33,441 nt of DNA from NCBI GenBank assembly GCA_947490145.1, contig CANLGD010000027.1, forward strand, positions 1-33,441. The letters are read 5' to 3'. The stretch's first letter is position 1. Every line of letters starts with the position of its first letter. Made by a program: the position numbers and the translations under genes. Positions 1-7,584 of this stretch are shown piece by piece. A model generated the notes under the pieces. The model ran no database searches, was not told the DNA's origin, and saw only the letters and a list, made by a program, of their open reading frames with translations. The stretch is from Flavobacteriia bacterium. Its GTDB lineage: Bacteria; Bacteroidota; Bacteroidia; Flavobacteriales_D; Crocinitomicaceae.

Positions 1-92
1 CTTCTTTGTAAACCAAGAGATTTACATTGCTTCTTGATGCTCATTTTTTTATGATTTGGGAGAATGAGAGAGCATTTCTTTTCGACGCTCAT
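1..92 (-). CDS. IS3-family transposase OrfB, N-terminal fragment
   Basis: The ATG at 92-90 overlaps the TGA of OrfA as ATGA. The readable residues begin MSVEKKCSLILPNHKKMSIK and continue KQCKSLGLQ, the usual start of IS3 OrfB before the DDE integrase core. The rest lies beyond position 1. An A7G run at about 103-110 (minus strand) near the end of OrfA matches the slippery sites this family uses for -1 frameshifting, and the -1 frame stays open into OrfB, so an OrfAB fusion transposase is expected. Confidence 0.75.
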   Translation of the reverse strand, partial: MSVEKKCSLILPNHKKMSIKKQCKSLGLQR

Positions 93-367
93 TTCCCCAA
101 AACTTTTTTTAAGAAATCAACTTCAATTTGTAATTCGCCAATTTTAGAATAAAGTTCTTTTTCTTTCGATTCGTCAATCTTTAAATCACTTTCCTTCGAG
201 AAAATTAATTCAGATTTCTCTAAAAACTCTTTCTTCCAAGCACTAATTTGATTGGAATGTAAACCATGTTTTGAAGCAAGTTCCTGCAACGTCTTGTCTT
301 CCTTTATCGCTTCAATAGCAACTTTTGCTTTAAACGATGCACTAAATTTTCGTCTCTCTTTTCTCAT
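89..367 (-). CDS. IS3-family transposase OrfA (HTH_Tnp_1 type)
   Basis: This is a 92-residue protein of the small helix-turn-helix subunit that binds the IS ends. It begins MRKERRKFSASFKAKVAIEA, then has a helix-turn-helix (LQELASKHGLHSNQISAWKK), then a leucine-zipper-like tail (ELYSKIGELQIEVDFLKKVL) that multimerises with OrfB in this family. The ATG at 367 is preferred over an in-frame TTG at 373. Length and order match complete OrfA proteins, so this half looks intact. Confidence 0.88.
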   Translation of the reverse strand: MRKERRKFSASFKAKVAIEAIKEDKTLQELASKHGLHSNQISAWKKEFLEKSELIFSKESDLKIDESKEKELYSKIGELQIEVDFLKKVLGK

Positions 368-421
368 ATTCAACTGTTAAAATTACACTTTAATCAGCTG
401 TCCGAAAAATTGGGGGTATTA

Positions 422-1338
422 TATTATGTATTTCACTCGAGATAAAATTACGGAATTTTTTTATTTAAGCGATGAATTTTGTAAAGAATTTCAAAAATCA
501 ATTGATGGACATTTGATTGGAAATGTAGCCAAAAAGAAGCCAATAATGGTACAAAGTGAAGTGATAACAATTTTGATTATTTTTCATGGAATGCAATTTA
601 AAAACTTGAAGCATTTTTATTTGAATTATGTTGAAAAACACCTACCTTCATTTATTTCCAAATACAGTTTCTTACAATCGATTTATAGAGCTATCTCAGC
701 AGGTAAATTTGCCAATGACCATTTTTTTAAAAACTTGTTGTTTAGAAGAATGCACTGGGATAACCTACACGGACTCAACACCAATTCGTGTTTGTAAAAA
801 CAAAAGAATTAAAAGAAATAAAGTGTTTAAGGGAATAGCTGAGGTTGGAAAATCAACAATGGGCTGGTTTTATGGATTTAAGCTCCATCTTATTGACAAT
901 GAGAATGGTGATATTCTTAATTTTGTTATCACACAAGGAAATGTTGACGATAGAGAACCTCTGAAAAATCAAAAATTTGTTGAAAAAATCAAAGGTAAAC
1001 TTTATACTGATAAAGGATATATTTCAGCAAAATTAACACAACTTTTATTCGTTGATGGAATCCAATTGATTACTGGAATTAGAGATAAAATGAAAAATTG
1101 TTTGCTTGAATTAAAAGACAAAATTTTACTGACAAAAAGGTCTGTTATTGAAACAATAAATGATGAATTGAAAAACATTTGTCAAGTTGAACATTCAAGA
1201 CACAGAAGCTTTAATAACTTCATTTTAAACCTTATTTCTGGTTTAATTGCATATAGTTTTTTCCCAAAAAAAACATCGATCAAATTTGATGTTGATTTAT
1301 CGTTACAGTTGGCCCTTTTTTAATCGAATTCAGGTTAT
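422..1338 (+). mobile_element. IS982-family insertion sequence, degenerate, left end lost or overwritten
   Basis: The element is defined by the transposase remnant at 426-1323. TAATCGAATTCAGGTTA (1321-1337) just after the gene is a plausible right terminus, but its reverse complement is not seen on the left, where the IS3-type end begins within a few bases of the start codon. The left inverted repeat and promoter therefore appear to have been removed or separated by the IS3 insertion. Boundaries are approximate. Confidence 0.6.
426..1323 (+). pseudogene. IS982-family transposase, frameshifted
   Basis: The N-terminal part (DKITEFFYLSDEFCKEF) is read in one frame from ATG 426, and that frame drifts to a stop at 797. 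The rest (FPNTVSYNRFIEL, then the catalytic region) is read in another frame, open from about 628. The switch lies at about 628-670, consistent with a one-base indel. In the second frame the DDE residues are visible: D in TYTDSTPIR, D in LYTDKGYIS, E in SVIETINDEL. About 290 residues in total, the usual size for the family. It is inactive unless frameshifting rescues it, and no slippery run is obvious at the switch. Confidence 0.82.
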
Positions 1339-1397
1339 TAGCAAAATTTTCACATCCTCAATCAAAGATATTATTTAGTTCTTACTTAAAATCAATT

Positions 1398-2564
1398 TCA
1401 TTCTTGTTCTGTCTCAATGATTTCATCCAAAACAATTGCATGAAGACAAGTTTCATAGAATAGTATGCCTAGAAATTGAATAAAATCTCCTAGGTTGTTC
1501 CAGTGATTTTGTTCTTTATTGCACGGATTGATGTTATATTTTTCTTTTATCCCCACTAATATTTGATAATAAAATTCATTTAAAGTCATCTTCGCATTTT
1601 TTAAGGAAGGATTCATAAAGTCATCAAACGCTAGAAAATGTTCCCTTAGACTAATAACATCGGTTTCTCTAATTGATTGCGCATTTATAAAAACCAAATC
1701 TTGCATTTTTTGACCACCTTCCAATTTAAAGTCCCATACTTCCCGCAACTCAATACTGTTGGATTGGTAAAATATATATTGATGAAAACGATGAATGGAT
1801 TGTGTAATCGTAGCGTCAATTCCAACGTAAAATAATTGTAGAGAGTTGCTGAAAATATGGTTCGTTAATAGTATATCAGGATAAACAAAATTTAAGAAAG
1901 GATAGCTATATAATGCCTTGTATAAAGGTGTTAACATATTGTACATTGTCTTATAGAGAAATAGGCTGCCTTTTATATCAGTTGATGATTGCATGCAGAA
2001 ATAGGCGTATCCAGCTTCATAAGATTTTTGTAAATCAAATTCATTTTCGTGCAGTTCTTTCCCTGTGTGCGCAAACACATCCTCAATAAGGTTGTGAAAA
2101 GTATTTAAATTGTAATTAGCATTTTTATACTTTTCCATTAGTCCTTTATGAGGCTCACATTTATTCATAATAGAAGGAGCAGAATTTTTAGTGAGTTTTA
2201 CACTTCTTAGATTACTATCTAATTCCTCTGTTCCGCTGCCATTGAGTGAAAAGAAAATCGTATTAAAAGTATAGATTGCTTCTAAAAACACTCCGTCATG
2301 TAGTTCACCATAATCCTCAAAGATTCCACTGGATTTGGAATAAGAATGAATGATTTGCATAAAGGTTTCTCGTTGTTCTTCATCTGTCTGTGTGAAGGGA
2401 GATAAATCAACTACACTCTCATTAATTCCGATATTTATAGATGCACCCATAAAGAACAGAAAACCTTTTTGGATTTCAATACTTAATCCACATAAATCCA
2501 TGTCTGAATTTAATTTGTCGACCATCAATTTATTTTTTGCTTTAATATTTTTAGTATTTTTCAT
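1398..2564 (-). CDS. Hypothetical protein, last gene of the ADP-ribosylglycohydrolase operon
   Basis: The product has 388 residues and I do not recognise it. It has no signal peptide and no clear membrane segment, and is rich in aromatic residues and Asn, as expected for a soluble helical protein. There is no recognisable catalytic motif. It lies 94 bp downstream of the 113-residue gene on the same strand and no TAnnTTTG promoter is visible in between, so it is probably the distal gene of the transcript that starts near 4213. The IS982 remnant ends 60 bp beyond its stop, so it marks the edge of the cassette. Confidence 0.6.
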   Translation of the reverse strand: MKNTKNIKAKNKLMVDKLNSDMDLCGLSIEIQKGFLFFMGASINIGINESVVDLSPFTQTDEEQRETFMQIIHSYSKSSGIFEDYGELHDGVFLEAIYTFNTIFFSLNGSGTEELDSNLRSVKLTKNSAPSIMNKCEPHKGLMEKYKNANYNLNTFHNLIEDVFAHTGKELHENEFDLQKSYEAGYAYFCMQSSTDIKGSLFLYKTMYNMLTPLYKALYSYPFLNFVYPDILLTNHIFSNSLQLFYVGIDATITQSIHRFHQYIFYQSNSIELREVWDFKLEGGQKMQDLVFINAQSIRETDVISLREHFLAFDDFMNPSLKNAKMTLNEFYYQILVGIKEKYNINPCNKEQNHWNNLGDFIQFLGILFYETCLHAIVLDEIIETEQE

Positions 2565-2658
2565 AGTTACTTTTATTATAGTTGTTAGTAAGATTCTTTA
2601 CATTTCTTCAAATCTAAGTCGAGCACAACGTAATTTTTTTACGATCTGCTCAAAAAAA

Positions 2659-3000
2659 TTATTCCTTACCTATTTTCTCAAACAAGAGCCATCTCCCTTG
2701 GACCAGAAGTTTAAAATCCATCGTACTTGCTGAATTGCAGTAATGCGTTCCTTCTAAATTCAATTCTTCATCAAAACTAAAGAGCAGGTATTTTTCTACA
2801 TTCTGCAAAATCAAAAGAGTTTGTAATTTCTCATGAGTGAGATGAATGCAAAACATTTCATCTCCCCGTAACAGTAGATTTTCAACAATGATACTTTGTT
2901 CACTAGTCTCATACAGTCTCATGTTGTGCATATTTGGAGCTTTTCGTTCTATTTTAAAAGCTATTTCACAGTTTTCGAAAATTTCAAATTTGTTTTTCAT
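2659..3000 (-). CDS. Hypothetical small protein in the ADP-ribosylglycohydrolase operon
   Basis: A 113-residue protein beginning MKNKFEIFENCEIAFKIER. It is not recognised. The alternation of hydrophobic and charged stretches suggests a small beta-rich soluble domain, with no signal peptide and no transmembrane helix. It starts 12 bp after the stop of the ADP-ribosylglycohydrolase gene, so it is cotranscribed. A role connected with ADP-ribose chemistry is only guilt by association. Confidence 0.6.
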   Translation of the reverse strand: MKNKFEIFENCEIAFKIERKAPNMHNMRLYETSEQSIIVENLLLRGDEMFCIHLTHEKLQTLLILQNVEKYLLFSFDEELNLEGTHYCNSASTMDFKLLVQGRWLLFEKIGKE

Positions 3001-3012
3001 TGTTTCATGTAT

Positions 3013-3792
3013 TTATTTGTTTAATAATTTAGTTTCAAATTGAAGTAATACTGCTTTTAATTCAGGGGCTAATTTATCTAAAATTTCCTCTTTAAATGTA
3101 AAGGAATTTAGTCCATAGAATGCTTCTGCAATACTGCCAGCAATTGCTGCTTGTGTATCCGTATCTCCATTTAGATGTACTGCATTTCGGATACTCTGCT
3201 CATAACTTTCTGAGTCTAGAAAACAGCGAATAGCTTGTGGAACTGATCCCTGACAAGTCAGATCAAAAGTATAACCCTGTGCAATTATTTCTTCACAAGA
3301 TATACTGAGGTCATAGTTGAAATTCTGCTCAACATACAACTTTATTTCATCCTTTGTTACATACTTTCGTGCAAGAAAAATAGCACTCGCAACTGCTTGT
3401 GCTCCTTTTATTCCTTCAGGATGATTGTGAGTCACCTCAGCACTTTTTTTAGCTTCAATTAATACCTCGTCAAGTGAGTCATAAAGCCAGGAAATTGGAG
3501 ATACTCTCATCGCAGAACCATTCCCAAAACTATTATATGGTTTTTTGTAACTTGAGCAAAGCCAATCCATGAAGGTTTTACTATAACCTGCCCGAGGAAA
3601 TTTTGAACCCCACTTAAAATAGCTTTCCTCATAAGAGAGTTTGTTTAAAATAGCATCAGCAGTTGCAATTGTTAGAATAGTATCATCGGTGAATCGGGAG
3701 TGGCTTTGAATTAAATCAAAATTCATAGCTGCTTTATTGCCTACATGCTCAAATGCTGAACCAACATAGTCACCTATTATTGCCCCTTTCAT
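3013..3792 (-). CDS. ADP-ribosylglycohydrolase family protein (DraG/ARH-like)
   Basis: A 259-residue cytoplasmic enzyme of the family that removes ADP-ribose from proteins or small molecules. Hallmarks: N-terminal KGAIIGDYVGSAFE; the metal-binding RFTDDTILTIATADAIL; GNGSAMRVSP; the THNHPEGIKGAQA helix; and the C-terminal metal-binding NGDTDTQAAIAGSIAEAFYG. All the metal-ligand Asp/Thr motifs expected of the family are present, so it should be active. Length matches single-domain bacterial members. The start overlaps the stop of the upstream 90-residue gene (ATGA at 3789-3792), indicating translational coupling. The substrate cannot be read from the sequence. Confidence 0.9.
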   Translation of the reverse strand: MKGAIIGDYVGSAFEHVGNKAAMNFDLIQSHSRFTDDTILTIATADAILNKLSYEESYFKWGSKFPRAGYSKTFMDWLCSSYKKPYNSFGNGSAMRVSPISWLYDSLDEVLIEAKKSAEVTHNHPEGIKGAQAVASAIFLARKYVTKDEIKLYVEQNFNYDLSISCEEIIAQGYTFDLTCQGSVPQAIRCFLDSESYEQSIRNAVHLNGDTDTQAAIAGSIAEAFYGLNSFTFKEEILDKLAPELKAVLLQFETKLLNK

Positions 3793-4061
3793 AACTCGCC
3801 TTCATTAGTTTGAATAGACAGATGTAAACCGTCTTCTGAGATTAGAATTGGGCTATCCAATTTTCGTTCCTTGGCAACCTCGTGTAAGGCAATAAGACGA
3901 ATTAAATAAGCGTGAACAGAGAATCGTGCCCCTTCTTTCCGCAGTTCCTCTAATTGTTCATTGATTTTTTCATCTGAAAGCTCAGATAATTGTTTTCGAA
4001 ATTCTTGAAACATCTCCTTGTCACCTGGACGGGAGCTGTAAACAAATTGAAATCCTTTCAT
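3789..4061 (-). CDS. Hypothetical small charged protein, first gene of the ADP-ribosylglycohydrolase operon
   Basis: A 90-residue protein (MKGFQFVYSSRPGDKEMFQE...). It is predicted helical and rich in Glu, Lys and Leu, with no signal peptide or membrane segment. It is not recognised. It is the first gene after the ~135-nt leader (4081-4215), and its stop codon overlaps the ADP-ribosylglycohydrolase start by 4 bp. Coupling this tight usually means the products act together, for instance as a regulatory or adaptor subunit, but nothing in the sequence proves that. Confidence 0.65.
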   Translation of the reverse strand: MKGFQFVYSSRPGDKEMFQEFRKQLSELSDEKINEQLEELRKEGARFSVHAYLIRLIALHEVAKERKLDSPILISEDGLHLSIQTNEGEL

Positions 4062-4080
4062 TCTTAATGTTTTAAAAATT

Positions 4081-4215
4081 AATAAAACATCCAGAGCTGA
4101 TTTTAACGAAAAGTGAGTGATTTTTTGAATCCTTTTGACTTGTCGTCCTCATCGATTGCACCACCGTGGTTTTCCACTCGGTTGGTATTAGCCTACTGAC
4201 TAATTCTTGATGTTG
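4081..4215 (-). ncRNA. Structured 5' leader, copy 1 (candidate riboswitch-like element)
   Basis: Read on the minus strand, this ~135-nt stretch starts just after a TACCTTTG promoter element and ends 19 nt before the 90-residue gene. It is nearly identical to 5128-5263. Visible pairing: a closing helix AACATC...GATGTT extended by AGA/TCT across one mismatch; a hairpin TAGTC-AGTA-GGCTA; and a hairpin GTGG-AAAA-CCAC enclosed by two ACC/GGT steps. In copy 2 the second hairpin is TAGTC-AGTT-GACTA, so a T-G pair is replaced by T-A and the helix is kept. I cannot match it to a named riboswitch class. Confidence 0.6.
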
Positions 4216-4218
4216 ATA

Positions 4219-4226
4219 CAAAGGTA
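4219..4226 (-). promoter_or_regulatory. Bacteroidota-type -7 element for the ADP-ribosylglycohydrolase operon
   Basis: TACCTTTG on the minus strand fits TAnnTTTG. Transcription would start about 6 nt downstream, near 4213, exactly at the first strand of the leader's closing helix. No clear -33 TTG is seen. Confidence 0.55.
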
Positions 4227-4359
4227 GTTTATTTGTCTATTAATATATCTATATAAAGAAAATTTAACTATTTATTTATAAAATATAACAATTAATTTCT
4301 GTTGAGTGTTGTTTTAGATTCACCAAATAGAAAAAAATACTAGTCAATTTTCACAAATC

Positions 4360-5112
4360 TCATTTATTATTTAAGTTTTCCCTAATCATTTTTAGAAAAC
4401 CACCTATGACCTTTTTTACCTCTTGATAATTGCCTGATTTTTCATTACTAGGTTCATTCAGATATAATGCTCTATTTATTTCGAGCATGATTGTCTCTAC
4501 ATTTTTGTTCTTTCCGTAATGTTCAAGTGGAACAATTGATCCTTTATAGGGCCAATCAATTCCTAAGCTAAAGCCCAATTTACTAAGGTAATCTTTCGCC
4601 AAGTCAACCAAATGAACCGGTGTGTGAAATAAATCAGTCCCAATATTGAAATCAGGTCTTTCAGGATTTTGATCCAAATCACGAAACAAAGGTTTGCTAG
4701 GATAGGAGTGACAATCAATTATAACAGCCTTTCCAAAAGATTGCAATTGTGCATTAACAGCTTTACTCAAATTTCCATGATGAGGCCAATAGTAATTTCG
4801 TAACACAAAGTCTCTAAATGCTGGGCTTATGGTTCGGATAATATTTCCAACATCATTTTTTTCGTACAGTACACCCATACGATATTGAGCCATTACTTCC
4901 TGTTCATCATCAGAAAATCTTTCTGCATCACAAAAGATCCTTGAAAACTCGGCAATAACCATTTCATCTTTTTCAGAATAAAATAGATCATCCGTGTACC
5001 AGTCAGTTAGTTTTAGTATTTCTTTAAAAATCACATCTTCATCAGAGACAAATCCTTCTTTTAGAGGAATTGTGATGGAAGAATGCGGAACATGTAAAAT
5101 TAATTTTTTCAT
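4360..5112 (-). CDS. N-formylglutamate amidohydrolase family protein
   Basis: A 250-residue cytoplasmic hydrolase. In histidine degradation members cleave N-formyl-glutamate, but many stray homologues act on unknown N-acyl amino acids. Family marks: N-terminal LHVPHSSITIP, a D-R pair in CDAERFSDDE, the metal-binding IIDCHSYPSKP, and a late METIMLEINRALYL-type acidic motif (TIMLEINRALYL). No hut gene is nearby, so a catabolic role is not supported. Instead it has its own copy of the leader found before the ADP-ribosylglycohydrolase operon, implying joint control. It forms a single-gene transcript, ATG at 5112. Confidence 0.85.
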   Translation of the reverse strand: MKKLILHVPHSSITIPLKEGFVSDEDVIFKEILKLTDWYTDDLFYSEKDEMVIAEFSRIFCDAERFSDDEQEVMAQYRMGVLYEKNDVGNIIRTISPAFRDFVLRNYYWPHHGNLSKAVNAQLQSFGKAVIIDCHSYPSKPLFRDLDQNPERPDFNIGTDLFHTPVHLVDLAKDYLSKLGFSLGIDWPYKGSIVPLEHYGKNKNVETIMLEINRALYLNEPSNEKSGNYQEVKKVIGGFLKMIRENLNNK

Positions 5113-5127
5113 CTGTTTTATTTAATT

Positions 5128-5263
5128 AATAAAACATCGAGAGCTGATTTTAACGAAAAGTGAGTGATTTTTTTGAAACCTTTTGACTTGTCGCCCTCAT
5201 CGATTGCACCACCGTGGTTTTCCACTCGGTTGGTATTAGTCAACTGACTAATTCTTGATGTTG
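5128..5263 (-). ncRNA. Structured 5' leader, copy 2 (candidate riboswitch-like element)
   Basis: Second copy of the 4081-4215 element, differing at scattered positions and by one extra T in a T run. It starts at the transcription start predicted from TACATTTG and ends 15 nt before the N-formylglutamate amidohydrolase ATG. The closing helix AACATC/GATGTT and the GTGG-AAAA-CCAC hairpin are unchanged, while differences fall in loops, at the helix mismatch (C instead of G), and as T-A for T-G in the TAGTC hairpin. This pattern is expected of a conserved RNA fold rather than a mere duplication. Confidence 0.6.
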
Positions 5264-5266
5264 TGG

Positions 5267-5274
5267 CAAATGTA
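5267..5274 (-). promoter_or_regulatory. Bacteroidota-type -7 element for the N-formylglutamate amidohydrolase gene
   Basis: TACATTTG on the minus strand matches TAnnTTTG and sits at the same distance from leader copy 2 as the equivalent element does from copy 1. Confidence 0.55.
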
Positions 5275-5542
5275 GATTATTTACCTAATTCAATTTACAA
5301 TAAAAGAAAATAAAACTACTATATTAGAGTTTTTATCAAAAAATTACTGTTTTACGAAATTAAAATAAAGAGAAAAAGAAAAATACACTAGTAATAAATT
5401 TTACATTTAAAGTAAAAGACCAAATTGCCTTCTTGATTTACAACAGTCATTTTCGCGCTCACTTATACTTTTTTTTCATCAATAAAGTAGTTTTCAAGTT
5501 TATTATATCGATGTCAATTAATAATTACTAAAAAAATGGCAG

Positions 5543-5575
5543 TTTGCTAATATTTAGCAATAGTTTATATATTTG
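5543..5575 (+). promoter_or_regulatory. Promoter with overlapping palindromic operator for the TPR/MazG/helicase operon
   Basis: TTTG (5543-5546), a 21-nt spacer and TATATTTG (5568-5575) form a near-perfect Bacteroidota promoter, with transcription starting near 5582 and a ~23-nt leader to ATG 5605. A perfect inverted repeat TTGCTAA-TAT-TTAGCAA (5544-5560) overlaps the -33 element and spacer, which is where a repressor would block polymerase. The rest of the 5275-5604 gap between divergent genes shows nothing else I can name. Confidence 0.65.
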
Positions 5576-5604
5576 TATTCTAAGTTCGCAAATCTTACAT
5601 TTTC

Positions 5605-7581
5605 ATGACAATTTACCACAAAAAAGACAATTTTTTATTTACTATATTCCCAGAATTACGGGGGGGGGGTAATAAGTTAATAATCAATACTTTAACTAAT
5701 TATTATTCTTATGGACCATTTCGTCCAATTGTTACATTTGAAAATGAAATGATAATTGTTAAAATAGATGTTAATTCTATTTTAAATCAAGATGCAGAAT
5801 ATAAGCAAGTAGTCTCCTATTGTGAAAAACAAAACTATGATGCTGCAAAACCTATCTTAACTAAATTAATCCAAGCAAATCCTACGAATTCTGAATACCA
5901 TCGCATATTGGGTCAAATTTATTCAGATGAAGGAAATCATGAAGAAGCAATAAATTCAATGATAGATGCCTTAAAATGGAATCCTAAAAATGAATGGGCA
6001 TTGTTAATGATTGGTAATATATTTGCCCGTGATAAAAATGATATTGATACCGCATTGAAATATTATGATCATGTTTTAGCAATCAATCCGAATGACCATT
6101 TTGCCATAAATAATATAGGTGCAAACCTAATGCAACAAGGCAGAATACGAGAAGCTAAAAGGTATTTTGAACAAGTATTAAAAATTGAAAATAAATACCC
6201 TAATACACATTACGGATTAAGTGTTATAGCAGAAATGGAAGGTGACTTGCATTCCGCATTTTATAGTGTAATTCAATCTTTGAAGTTGAATAGCAAAAGG
6301 GATGGTTTATATCAAAATTCATTTAAACAAGCTATTGAAGTTGCGAATAAAATAATTGAATCAGACCAAGGTAAAAAGATTTTTAGAGCATATCGTTCAA
6401 AGCTTGAATTTGAAGGAGAAACAAAAATTGACATTGTTGCTAAAAATGACATTCCAACTGCAGCAAAAATGGAACTTGCAGAGAATTACAATAGAGATAA
6501 ACATATTGTTCTCTACAATGATACCTTTCCAGCAATTGAACATTTAATTATGCATGAACTTGTGCATTTAGATTTTACAATTCAAGCAAGAAAGAGAAAT
6601 CTACATCAGCTTTTCGTTTCAAATCAAAGTCATAAAGCTACATTTTGGAAATCCATTGAAAGTTCTATTTATAAACTTGAAAAAATGGGTATTCCTGAAG
6701 AATCCATAGAAAATTATTGTAATGGGATATTTGAAGGAATAAATAGACAAATTTATAATACACCAATTGACTTGTTCATTGAAGACTTTTTATATAAGGA
6801 TTTTATAGAATTACGACCATTCCAATTTTTGTCATTATTGAAAATGAATGAGGATGGTCTAAATGCTGTAACGGACAAAAGAGTTGTTGAAATATCACCA
6901 AAAGAAATTTTATCAAAAAGTAAAATTTACAATATTATCAATGCTCTACAATTAAATGAATTGTTTGGTTTTGATATTATCGAAAAATTTAAAGCAACTC
7001 CTATTGAGTTGAAACAAGCAAATGAATTATACAATGAATACAAAGAATATTCCTCTGATAAAGAACCAGCCGAAGAATATGAATTAGTTCAGAATTGGGC
7101 AAATGATTTAAAATTAAACTCAAATTTTGAATTAGTAAACGAATCGACTTATAGAAATACAAATTCTGACATTGATAACCTATTAGAAAGGATTGAAAAA
7201 GACCCATTTGGCCTGCATGAGGATGTTGATTTCAAGGAACAAGAAATGGAAAAGTTCCAAAAGTCACAAGAATACCTTGGTACAAACATGGCTGTCGTCA
7301 TGTTTATGGTCGATGCCTTTGAATATTTTGAAAACGAACCTTTAGAAGAAATCAAAAAAATTGCTTTTGAAATTGCGATGCAAGGCACTCAAGGTTATAA
7401 CCCTGACAAAAAAGACTATCGCATATCTTCCATTAAAAATAAAAAATTTAGTGGGTATCATATTTTAGCATACTATTATATCAGTTGGTCAATAGCAATT
7501 CCAGAAATGTTAGACCAATTAAAACTGCCATATGATGAAGAATATAAAATGGCAAAATCCTTATACAAGCCAAAAAAATAA
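5605..7581 (+). CDS. TPR protein with HExxH metallopeptidase-like centre; first gene of candidate defence operon
   Basis: A 658-residue protein without signal peptide. Residues ~1-55 form an N-terminal segment containing RGGG encoded by a G10 tract. Residues ~65-225 hold about four TPR units (for example EYHRILGQIYSDEGNHEEAI, and NIGANLMQQGRIREAKRYFE), a protein-binding scaffold. Around residue 317 is MHELVHLDF, a HExxH zinc-binding signature typical of gluzincin-like proteases. The C-terminal ~300 residues are unrecognised. The ATG at 5605 is supported by a consensus promoter 23 nt upstream. The next gene starts 3 bp after the stop. Functionally this could be a sensor plus protease. An alternative is a non-catalytic HExxH domain, since the third zinc ligand cannot be assigned. 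Loss or gain of one G would truncate it early. Confidence 0.72.
   Translation: MTIYHKKDNFLFTIFPELRGGGNKLIINTLTNYYSYGPFRPIVTFENEMIIVKIDVNSILNQDAEYKQVVSYCEKQNYDAAKPILTKLIQANPTNSEYHRILGQIYSDEGNHEEAINSMIDALKWNPKNEWALLMIGNIFARDKNDIDTALKYYDHVLAINPNDHFAINNIGANLMQQGRIREAKRYFEQVLKIENKYPNTHYGLSVIAEMEGDLHSAFYSVIQSLKLNSKRDGLYQNSFKQAIEVANKIIESDQGKKIFRAYRSKLEFEGETKIDIVAKNDIPTAAKMELAENYNRDKHIVLYNDTFPAIEHLIMHELVHLDFTIQARKRNLHQLFVSNQSHKATFWKSIESSIYKLEKMGIPEESIENYCNGIFEGINRQIYNTPIDLFIEDFLYKDFIELRPFQFLSLLKMNEDGLNAVTDKRVVEISPKEILSKSKIYNIINALQLNELFGFDIIEKFKATPIELKQANELYNEYKEYSSDKEPAEEYELVQNWANDLKLNSNFELVNESTYRNTNSDIDNLLERIEKDPFGLHEDVDFKEQEMEKFQKSQEYLGTNMAVVMFMVDAFEYFENEPLEEIKKIAFEIAMQGTQGYNPDKKDYRISSIKNKKFSGYHILAYYYISWSIAIPEMLDQLKLPYDEEYKMAKSLYKPKK
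5660..5669 (+). repeat. G10 homopolymer inside coding sequence (candidate phase-variation tract)
   Basis: Ten consecutive G lie at codons 19-22 of the TPR/HExxH gene, in a strongly AT-rich neighbourhood. As read, the tract keeps the frame open. A change of one base would shift the frame near residue 22. This is the classic layout of a slipped-strand contingency locus. Confidence 0.75.
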
Positions 7582-7584
7582 AAT

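Larger units (their letters stand above)
1..421 (-). mobile_element. IS3-family insertion sequence, partial (cut by left window edge)
   Basis: Two overlapping minus-strand frames (OrfA, then OrfB) give the IS3 layout. The upstream end near 400-421, read on the minus strand, contains ACCCCCAATTTTTCGGACAG, which resembles IS3-group terminal repeats. The other end lies outside the window, so the inverted-repeat partner and any target duplication cannot be checked. The terminus sits directly against the start of the neighbouring IS982-type transposase frame, suggesting that this element inserted into the 5' end of that one. Confidence 0.8.

Noticed and set aside
4360-5112. Histidine-utilisation role for the N-formylglutamate amidohydrolase
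   Set aside because: No hutH, hutU or hutI is nearby; the gene stands alone with a leader shared with an ADP-ribosylglycohydrolase operon.
4081-5263. Hammerhead-type ribozyme reading of ATCGATGAGG...CGACAAG in the leaders
   Set aside because: The invariant CUGAUGA core and GAAA partner are absent.
4081-5263. CRISPR array or tandem repeat interpretation of the leader copies
   Set aside because: Only two copies exist, about 1 kb apart with a gene between them, each at a gene start.
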